Shown here piece by piece: positions 55,461 through 64,000 of a stretch of 64,000 nucleotides of DNA. The position numbers were made by a program, and so were the translations under genes. The stretch's first letter is position 1. Each line of letters opens with the position of its first letter. The stretch covers positions 16,111,228 through 16,175,227 of the forward strand of contig CM034241.1 in NCBI GenBank assembly GCA_019916065.1. Reading direction: 5' to 3'. Under the pieces are notes generated by a model. It was given only the letters and a program-made list of their open reading frames with translations, ran no database searches and was not told the DNA's origin. This DNA comes from Vitellaria paradoxa (taxonomy: Eukaryota; Streptophyta; Magnoliopsida; Ericales; Sapotaceae).

Positions 55461-57640
55461 AGATTAGCTCCAGAAATGAGAATTAAGAATGCCCTACTTG
55501 GTTTGAGTAGTGAATAATAATGATTTTGTATGCTGTCTTTGTTCTAAAGTCCGATTGATTGACTTCAATTGCATGTTGTCCTATTGCAAAGAAAGCTTAG
55601 ATTGATTCATTGAATATCACACCGCTCATTCTTAAATTATATATATACTGATGTGCACACATTTTTGTGAGTGTGAGATATGAATATATTACTTTTTTAT
55701 TTTATTCTAATTTTTTTATATTTTTTCTAAATTGGCAAAAAAAAGTAATAATTAAAGATTAAAATAATTAAATTATTTATATTTAAGTAATAAATAGTGA
55801 CATTTAAATAAATAGTGAATAATTAATTAAAATTTTAAAAAGACAAACAAAAATTACTTATACATCTCCTTTAAGTTGCGGATGATTATTAATAGTAAAA
55901 AAAAATATTAATTGATTTCATTAATTTTTACTAGTATTTCTATTGTTTGATTATATAATAATATAAAAGATATAGAGAGAAACTCTATATTAAAATATAT
56001 ATTTTTTTAAATGATCAAACCATATATTATTTTTAATAGTAATATTACATAATTTATTATCATCTAATAAAATAAAAACAAAGAAGGTTGCAAGGAATGC
56101 CTACGCGGCACTTTTTATGAAGAGATATGCTCTTCATTACAAATTTTATTTATCATATATATAACTATCTACTTTCTATTTTTTCTTTTTTTTAATCCTA
56201 TCATGATTGTACTTTTTCTATTATATTAAGTTACTAATTCCTATACTAAAGGGTCGTAGATCACTCGTGAACTTTTGAATTCACAAATTCAGTATGAATT
56301 TCAATTAAATTTGTGAATAAATTTGATCAAATTTTTTAAATTAAAAAAAATTTACTTTTCTACTTTCCCAATTGAAAGAGACAAATAATATTATTATGAT
56401 TTAAAATACAAATCGTTACCTAAAGAACCAGCAAAAAGTTTTAAATATATGCCACCTCTACCACAAATTTATTAATAACAATCCATAAATTAAAAGGTCT
56501 ATCGCTTGCTATTTATTTTTTATTTTTTTCTTCATAAGGTATTCTAACTCTTCTAGTTTAAATATATTCATGATAATATTTTTTAGTAAGTTAATACATA
56601 AAGTAATTAAATACGTATTATTTAGATATATATATTTGTACTTTTTTTTTTTTTGAGAAAGGATAATGCATTTAATGGGGGAACCCTTACCCTATAACTG
56701 TGAAATATTAATTTGTAATTTTGCACAAATCTTGTTAGTTATATATATATATATATATATATATACATCTTTGAAGGTTTTTCCATTTCTATAATATTCG
56801 TAGAACTGCACGGTAAATTGGTTGCTTCGAGAGGCCATTAATCGATGAATTGGTTGGTTGGACAGTGCATTCGGTAATCAAATGGGTACTTCTCCTTTGA
56901 TTGCTCATTATCATCTGATCCACTGTACAGAACATAGGCGTTAACGTGCGGTAAAATCCAATTTAGTCTTCAGAGTTAGTTTGGAAAAAAAAAAAAAAAA
57001 AAAAAAATTGATAATAACCCTTCCAGTTTTCAATTTAGGTTTTTAAATATAACTTTTAAGTTGGAAAGTTGGGTTGCAGGTTTTTCTTTGTTGAAAAAAA
57101 AAAATCTTCAAAATTTCAAAACAAAAACACGGTTAATAAATTTTTCAATTTTTTATTTTCAAAAAAATAAAAACTTTTTCAAAACTTTCAAAACTTATAA
57201 AAACTAAAAAAAAAAAATTGTGGAAAACTCAATTCCACCGAGTTCATGTCAGAGACAGCAGAGCGATCATTACACCATTCGTGCAGGTCGCTACTTGTGT
57301 GAAAAGGAACTTCACTATCTTAGGACAATTAGAAATATTACTGATTATTTTTACTTTTCACCATCCATCTCTTTGTGCTACAACTACCATCATTCTCACT
57401 CCAACAATGATCCATCGCCACCGCCTGATCTAAGCATCTCCGACCACCATTGACGTCCAACCACCGGCATCGAGCATTTAAAAAACAAAAATACTTGTTT
57501 GCTATTCGAATTATGTATTATATGCAAACTCCTTATTTATGGAGTGGAGGGCAATAGATATACCTATGTATGTAAGTACATGATTATAAAAACTTATAAT
57601 TGTTGAATGTGACCTTCTACAAGAGTTTCCAATTATGGGG
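55458..57640. other. AT-rich intergenic region
   Basis: I see no gene. It contains a T-run (56642-56654), a (TA)n tract (about 56741-56764) and an A-run (56984-57006). Overlapping frames at 57218-57453 show no known motif. Confidence 0.5.
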
Positions 57641-57793
57641 ACGTTTGGAATCTCTAAAAAATTTAAAAAAAAAATCAAAAAATAAGATTAATTATATGTA
57701 AAAATAATAAATGACCAAATTTGATTGAAAGAATTTGAAAACTTTTGAAATTTTTTAAACTTTTTTAAGTTTTTTTGGATTCCAAACAAACCC
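57641..57793. mobile_element. Short hAT-like MITE
   Basis: The ends GGGACGTTTGGAATCTC and GGATTCCAAACAAACCC are imperfect inverses. Between them lie AAAAATAATAAATGACC and ATTTGATTGAAAGAATTTGA, also found in similar form at 59556-59709. No clean TSD. Confidence 0.6.
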
Positions 57794-58065
57794 TATGTTA
57801 TATATAAAAACTAAAATTTCATTTAAAATTAACTGATTCACATGTGCAATTTTTTTCTTTTTCTTAATTAGCCATAAATTGAGTTGGAAATTAAATTAGC
57901 ATTTTATTTATCGTTTTAAAACGACATCAGCATTATCAAATGTGTTTCTAATTTTCGTTTTTAGGAAACTCAGCACTAATAAAAATCGACATTGATTTAA
58001 CTGAACACTGAAATTTAAACACCAAAAACTAGAAATGTTACCAAACAAAGTAACTTTTTTAGTAG

Positions 58066-58350
58066 CTTTTTTTTTTTGGGGGGGGGGTCCTTTTAATAAT
58101 GCAATTTTTTAAACCGGAATCTAATTTAATTTTTTTTTTAATTTAGGTAAATTTCAACTTGCTATTCACATATTTTTTTTAAAACAAAAATACATAATAC
58201 ATGTTTAAAAATAAACAATTACAAAAGGATAAAAAAATAGAAAAAAATAGAATGATATGCCGCCAAAAAAAAAATGTAAAAAGCAATATAAGACAGGAAG
58301 AAAAATAGAAAAAACTAATTTTCTATCCCCCCCCCAAAAAAAAAAACCCT
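58066..58350. repeat. Homopolymer-capped inverted repeat (TnGn ... CnAn)
   Basis: A T-run followed by about 11 G (58066-58088) is matched in inverse by about nine C followed by about 11 A (58327-58347), 240 bp apart. It may be the ends of a small element or chance homopolymers. No gene. Confidence 0.35.
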
Positions 58351-59555
58351 TAGGACCACCTGAGTGATTCATCCTGGTATAGTTATACGATGATTTTTCT
58401 CTGCAATTCTGGCAATTTATTTTAATTGATTAAAAATTTAAATTTAAAATAAATATTTAATTGTTTCAGAAGTAACCTTGTCAAATGTCAGCCATTCAAA
58501 ATACAGCTAGATATGGTGAAAATGACTTTAAACTTCAGTTATTTTAGAGTGAGAAATTGACAAGAAATCCACGAAAGGATCAAGGGTTGTATTCAAAGAT
58601 GTATGGAGCTATAAGAGGTGAGAATGCTCTTAAGCTTAGAGTAAAATGTATAAGACAAAACACATGCAATGTCTTTTTTTTTTTTTTTTTTGAAAAGTGA
58701 ATTTTTTTTTTTTTTTTTTAAGGGGAGGGGAAAGACTCGAACTCGAGTCATGAGCAGGCAGGAAAGGCTCAATCTTGCCTAATACAGATTCTAGGTTCAA
58801 TCATGAAAACAAAGAAGATTTGTCAGGTTGGCCAATGCCCAAACTCTCAAAAGGTTACTTCCACAAATGTAATAAAGCAAGGAAAATGATATGCCATCGG
58901 ACCTTTTTACCTTGTCAGAATAATGTAACAAGGGCAATCGTATAATAAAAACCCATTAGTGAATAATTGTTTTAGGAGCGATGAGTCCATAAACACGAAA
59001 GTTATTTTTCTGACGATAAATTCTGATAGAATAACATTACTCATAACAAATATTTTCTGACAATAAATTCTGATGGAATAACATTACTCATAATGAATAT
59101 AGACAGAGTGGGTCAGAAATGTTGATCCGTAAACTACTACTCCATGATGCTGTTTATCCATGCACACAAGCAGCTAAGGAACAGCTAGCTACTGATCAAA
59201 TTAACATCAAGGTCTACAAGAACACTTGCCATAGTTTATCATTCTCAATTTAGTTATACCTCATTCTAGATGCCCCCGTCTACTGGAATTGAGCTCGGCA
59301 CAGCAAACTTCAGCTCCATGTCAAACATGGTGGCGATATAGATTGAAAATATGAAGCTATCTTGTGAGGCTCGGGCAACTATAATTTTGGGCATATTTCA
59401 CACCCCCTGACCACCACCAATGAAGAGTCTTATCAAAATCACTGCACAAAGGAAACTATATAAATATCGATTGTTAAAGTAGTTTTTTTGTACATTATAA
59501 CTCTCAAGCTATACCTACAAAATCTACAAATAATAGAAGAGAAATGCTAATGTAG
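58351..59555. other. Intergenic region with T-runs and a short direct repeat
   Basis: I see no gene. Two T-runs lie at 58674-58720. A ~47-bp unit (TTTTCTGAC..ATAAATTCTGAT..AATAACATTACTCATAA) is repeated twice at about 59007-59100. GACTCGAACTCGAGTC near 58735 is a palindrome resembling a tRNA B-box, but no SINE body is evident. Confidence 0.45.
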
Positions 59556-59709
59556 GGTGCGTTTGGAGTCCCAAAAAAAATCAAAAAAAACCAATGGATG
59601 GGATTGATGTGATGTAAAAATGATAGGTGGCAAAATATGATTGGAGGAATTTGAAAATTTTTGAAGTTTTTTGAAGTTTTTTGGTTTTTTTTGGAGCTTC
59701 AAACGAGGC
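59556..59709. mobile_element. Short hAT-like MITE, same family as 57641-57793
   Basis: The ends GGGTGCGTTTGGAGTCCC and GGAGCTTCAAACGAGGCC are imperfect inverses. CTAATGTA (left) and GTAATCTA (right) give an 8-bp TSD with two mismatches. The interior ATGATTGGAGGAATTTGAAA matches the other copy. Confidence 0.65.
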
Positions 59710-60109
59710 CGTAATCTACTTTTAGCATCTCACACTCCATCCCCTCTGACAATAAATAGTGTTTTCTCGGAGTATGGGAAGTCAAAATAGAGTACATTTA
59801 ACATCAAAAATACCCATATCATCTTTACCAAGATAAAGCTGCAAAGAACCTTACGATCAATTAAGTTTACAAGTATCTTACTATGTTCTTTGCAAGATGG
59901 CTATTTTGATAAATATGACTGAATTGTATGTATGTTCAATTATTATATTCAAGTCTTACCTTCTTTGCAGATAAAATAAAATATGAATTCGATAAAAAAA
60001 TTAAGATCTTCATAGGACATGTAGCCCACGTAAGAAAATTTTTTCGATAAAAATTATTATATCATATACATGTATTAATTTACTTGCATCATCACGTCTG
60101 TCCTACAGG

Positions 60110-60922
60110 GCTTCATTCCATACCCATGTCCAAGTTGGTAGTGGGCAAAGAGTGAAGTTCTGGAGTTGCCCCTAGCTGGAAGGCTTTCATAGCAGAGCAT
60201 CTCTTAACTATTGGCGTACAGAGGGTGTAGAATTATGACACAAGAAGTAACCCAATGGACTGGGACTGGGACAGTTATGGCAGGTTATTGTCGCTATTAT
60301 ACAACTATACAATGGGGGAAGGGGAGGAAGAGATTTTATGGGGGCCCATCAAGTGTTCTTTTAATGTGAAGTCATACTATTGTGCCTTGTTGATAGGACA
60401 CAGGAAACTTTTCCTTAGAAGCATGTATGCAAAGCGCAGTGCAACCCCGAAAGTGGGGTTCTTTTTGTGGTATGTAGCCCATTGCAAAATTCTTACCATT
60501 GACAATCTTGCTAAGAGAGGTTTTACGATGGTTAACACTCAACGGATGTTGCCTGTCCAATTCAAAAGCGGAATCCGTTGACCGCATGTTTATTCATTGC
60601 ACTAAGTCGAAGGAGCTCTGGAACTTGATGCTCCCTTGTTTTGGTGTGACATAGGCATTCCCAAAGGATGTGAAGCAATTTCTGACCGCTTGGTAGTGTT
60701 CAAGCATTGCCATAAAGAGGAGGAAGGCTTGGAAATTAATACCACACTGCATTTTTTTGACTGATTTGGAGAGAGTGGAACAAGCGGACTTCCCTAGGAT
60801 TAGATTAGCCCTTGAATAAGGTTAAAGGGGTGTTATTATATACTTTGTATAGATAGACTACAAAAGGTATAGAACCAGATCTGTTCACTTCTTTGTCCTT
60901 TTTAGGAAGTATGGAAATATAT

Positions 60923-60961
<39 letters not shown>

Positions 60962-61010
60962 ACACAGATGATGCCTTTCTTTAATACAATTTTTTTCTTT
61001 TAAAAAAAGG
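60110..61010 (+). pseudogene. 5'-truncated L1 LINE 3' end (RT zinc-binding domain and 3' UTR)
   Basis: The plus strand reads GSGQRVKFWS-like words near 60142. It then reads a zf-RVT domain in the frame 60255-60581: CSFNVKSYYCAL, ATPKVGFFLWYVAHCKILTI and DNLAKRGFTMV. This is the C-terminal domain of plant L1 ORF2. After a shift near 60545 it continues with HCTKSKELWNL-like and IFW..WRE-like words. The 3' UTR holds TGCACACAGATGATGCC and TTTAATACAAT, a run of about 37 T (60926-60959) and an A-rich end. Endonuclease and RT are absent, the usual 5' truncation. The opposite frame 60372-60587 is a shadow. No TSD could be placed. Confidence 0.8.
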
Positions 61011-61078
61011 AAAAAAAAGAACACCACGGTCAGCATCAAGGACTTCAAGAATTAAATGGAATGAATGAGAAACTCATA

Positions 61079-61362
61079 TGCATCAAACAAGTTAGAAGAT
61101 GGCAACACAATGACAAATTCACAATCAGAATCCAAATGGACAAAAGAAGAGATGCAATGTAATCCCTAATGTATACTAAGAAACGAATAGGTTATGAGAG
61201 TTTTGAGAGAGAGAGAGAGAGAGAGAACTTTTTCACCCTCGTCTTCTATTTATATTGATGACTTACACTAAATTAGGAAATACAACCAATCAATCAAAAC
61301 CAATCAAATCCTCAAAATCTTCACAAATCACTCAACAATAATAAATCTAAAATATTCAAACA
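61079..61362 (-). repeat. 3' LTR of a second copia element (left edge approximate)
   Basis: On the minus strand the LTR starts TGTTTGAATATTTTAG directly after the polypurine tract TTTGAGGGGAAG (61363-61374). A TATA-like TCAATATAAATAGAAG lies near 61241-61256, followed by a (CT)n run. Its end is put at GATGCA (61079), which is a guess. Length about 284 bp. Confidence 0.6.
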
Positions 61363-61374
61363 CTTCCCCTCAAA

Positions 61375-64000
61375 CTAGAGCATAGAGATCAAACATGCCC
61401 AATTTAATAGATAAGCGTCGAAATGAAAATCAAGCTAAGAGTATTATTAGAATGTCACTCAATTGAATTGATGAGTACAAATGGAGTGGTAATGTCACGC
61501 TTAAAGAAGAATCCCGAATGAAGTGGCAGTTAACCTCAATATGCTTGATTCATTTATGAAAGACAAAATTGTTAGAAATAAATATCACAGTCTGATTGTA
61601 ACAAAATCAGAGCTGACACTAAAAGACCGAAATCTACACACCTAAAGCATCTCAGAAGTAGCATGAGCCACGGGACAATACTTGCCTCTGCACTAGATTG
61701 AGTAATAACAGTTTGTTTTTTACTATACCAAGTCTCAAGGTTATCACCAACAAAGGTACAACATTCAGAGGGAGATCTGAACCACTACCAGCCTAGTCTA
61801 CATCACTATAGCCAATTACATCTTTCATAGTGGAAAGTCAATAAAGTAAGGCTTGACTAGGCAAATTCTTCAAATATCTCAAAATACAACACACAGCATC
61901 AAAATGGAGCTGGCAAGAAACATGCATAAACTGACTCACTACACCAACTACATATGTAATATCAAGTCAGGTCACAGTAAGATAAATTAGCTTACCCACA
62001 AGTTGGCAATATCGCCAACATCAAGAAATCGACCACCACTCTCAGAATCCAAATGCACAAAAGGATCCATATGACTATTGGCAAGATGAGATCCCAAAAG
62101 TCCAATATCAGAAAATAAATCTAATATATATTTCCTTTGAGAAACATAGATACCCTAAGAAGAATGGGCTATCTCAATCTCTTAGAAATATCGCAATACT
62201 CCAAGATCCTTTGTATGGAATTGCTTCTCCAAATAACTCTTCAGTACAAAACTACCCTTAGTGTTATCCCCCGAAATAATGATATCGTCAATATAGACAA
62301 CCAAAACAATAATGCCAAAAGATGTCCAATGCACAACTATACTAAGTGACTAGAAGTGGACCGTTGAATACCATAGTCCAGAAGAGCAGAACTCAACTGA
62401 TCAAATCATGCCCGTGGATACTGTTTAAGTCCATACAAAACTTTGTGCAAGCGACAAATCAAATGTTCACTAACTTTAGTAACATATCCATGGGACTGAT
62501 TCATATATGCCTCCTCTTAGAGTTCACCTTGCAAGAAGATATTTTTGACATCCAACTTAAATAAAGGCAATAATTTACTCACTGTAACAATCAGTAGATA
62601 CAAACTGAGTTAAGCCAAACCATTGGTAAAAAAGTCTCTAGATAATCAATACCATAGGTCTGAGTGTAGCCCTTAATGACCAAGTTTCAACAGATCCATC
62701 TAGCAGATATGTCACTATGTCTACCCACCAACACCTTATTGTCTTCTTCCCAAGTGAGAGAGGAGTGAGTTTCTATGTAAAATTTTGATGTAGTGCCTGC
62801 ATCTCTTCATCCATTGCCTTCCTTCCAACCAGGAGATAATAATGCTTACTTATAAGAGGTAGGAGTAGAAATAGAAGACATAACATAAACGAAGGATTGG
62901 AGATGATGTGATGCACGATGGTAAGAAACAAACTTAACTATGGGGATGAGTGGAAGTACGTTTACTTTTACTTTGAGCAATGAGAAGATCATCAATATCA
63001 TGGCGCTCAAGCTCAATAGAACTAGAGGTAGGACCATCTGGAGTCTCAGAGGTAGCTGTAGCAAGTGTCGCTCAGGATCCACAAGTACAAAGTCGATCAG
63101 AACAAGACGAGTATGACACTGATATATTTAGGGTGGCACATTAGGAGCAAGCAAACTAGGAATAAGGAGAACAAGGTCAACAAAGAGTAACTGGGTGGTG
63201 TGAGATGACTCCTCTTCTCAAGAAGACACCTCCCTTGGTGGTATTAAATAGGAGGTAGACTCGAATAAGGTAATATTAACACTCATAAAATATCTACGAA
63301 AAGGTGAATGATGACAACGATATCCTTTCTAAGTGCAAGAGTAACAAAGGAAGACACAACGACAAGCATAGGATGAAAGTTTGTCCAACCCTAGATCTAA
63401 ACTATGAACAAATACAACACATCCAAAGGTATAAGGAGTAAGAATAAAGGAAGTGGCAAAAGGATACAAGATGAAAAGGACTTACTGCTAAGGAGAACAG
63501 AAGGAACACGGTTAATAAGATAACATGCAATCAAGATAGCATCCCCTTGGAATTGTTTCAAAACATGCATATTGAATTGTCAAGCACAAGCAACATCTAG
63601 TAAATGGTGGTGTCTGCGCTCAACAACAATATTTTGTTGAGAAGTACGAATATGTAGAGTTTGATGTATAATGTCCCGCTCAACACAAAATTGGGTCATG
63701 ACAAATTTGGTGCATTCTAAAGCATTGTCAGAGCGTAATATTTTTATTTTTTACCAAATTGAGTTAGAATCTCATTATAAAAGCACAAGAAATTGCAGCT
63801 AATTCTGAATAATGTTTGTCATATCATCCACACAAAAATGATAAAATACCAAAATCCAGTAATAGAAGAAACTCTTAAAGGATCCCAAATGCCTGTATGA
63901 ACTACAAAAAAAGGTTGAGACTGACGACTACCATGATGACTAAAAAAAAACTATGTTGATGTTTGCCAAGTTAACAGGCCTTACATTTAAGACTCAATAT
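61375..64000 (-). pseudogene. Ty1-copia integrase-RT-RNase H remnant, runs off the window
   Basis: Read on the minus strand from 64000: integrase words CKACQLGKHQHSFF and VVHTGIWDPLRVSS (63850-63990). Degraded integrase core and a linker follow down to about 62850. RT has EEAYMNQSHGYV, YGLKQYPRA (about 62400-62430) and the catalytic YIDD at 62284-62295. The RT tail is VGKLIYLTVTRPDITY and RNase H reads KQTVITQSSAEAEYCPVAHA-like words (61650-61730). Many stops and shifts interrupt it. Its LTR is short, and its sequence style differs from the SIRE-like element, so it is another lineage. Gag and the 5' LTR would lie beyond the window's right end. Plus-strand frames 62137-62564 are shadows. Confidence 0.85.

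Noticed and set aside
55308..55517. Open frame with LSLSLS repeats
   Set aside because: It is a translation of the (TC)n microsatellite.
57218..57453. Two overlapping short open frames with a Cys/His/Pro-containing product
   Set aside because: No known motif, no splice or promoter support, and both frames are open over the same short span, which fits chance.
58690..58770. SINE with tRNA-like B-box next to a T-run
   Set aside because: The palindrome GACTCGAACTCGAGTC is only loosely B-box-like, no A-box lies at the right distance, and no TSD or body is visible.
1..64000. CRISPR arrays, bacterial operons, rRNA or tRNA genes, organellar or viral insertions
   Set aside because: No regular spacer-repeat structure, no conserved rRNA or tRNA stretches and no organelle-like gene order were seen. 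The tandem repeats present have no unique spacers.

Overview
The window looks like AT-rich nuclear DNA of a flowering plant, most likely a eudicot. It has an intron-split dehydrogenase gene with a GT..AG intron, plant-type Ty1-copia, Ty3-gypsy, CACTA, MULE, hAT and L1 remains, and many TA/TAA microsatellites. There is no operon structure and no viral or organellar gene set. Almost all recognisable protein-coding similarity belongs to decayed transposable elements (TEs). Only three stretches look like host genes.

Layout. 1-2420: AT-rich DNA with a 178-bp tandem repeat (about 925-1630) and a possible CACTA-type terminus (about 1990-2320). 2421-25179: one minus-strand Ty1-copia element, probably of the SIRE/Maximus lineage. 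It has two ~1-kb LTRs, a primer binding site, a polypurine tract and a near-perfect 5-bp target duplication, and later insertions have swollen it to 22.8 kb. The insertions are a gypsy-like LTR cluster (about 4581-8629), a MULE MITE (9619-9819), two ~3-kb solo LTRs (12333-15337 and 20913-23824) and an ORF1-only L1 LINE (18017-20736). Each of the last four has its own target site duplication (TSD), and gag reading resumes on the far side of the LINE and of the second solo LTR. 25180-30670: the one clearly intact gene, a two-exon short-chain dehydrogenase/reductase (CDS 26854-28605), flanked by MITEs. 31000-40220: a decayed retroelement ORF, then two head-to-tail Athila-like Ty3-gypsy fragments. 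40270-42850: a TAA-rich simple-sequence block split by a solo LTR (40723-42318). 43087-46860: CACTA transposase (TNP2) remains and several tandem repeats, including a 34-bp minisatellite. 47492-53580: two minus-strand paralogues of a small plant protein family (DUF688-like), with a local tandem duplication between them, one copy of which carries a hAT insertion absent from the other. 53600-60100: AT-rich DNA with microsatellites and short hAT-like MITEs. 60110-64000: a 5'-truncated LINE 3' end, then a minus-strand copia pol remnant that leaves the window.

The three host genes have no visible functional link. I found no clearly new biological system. The best material is the insertion history, which can be ordered from TSDs, and some odd retroposition products: an ORF1-only LINE and two A-tail-only insertions, each flanked by a TSD. 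The dehydrogenase also carries altered cofactor motifs and a sharp internal change in codon usage. All family assignments come from reading the sequence by eye; no database search was run.
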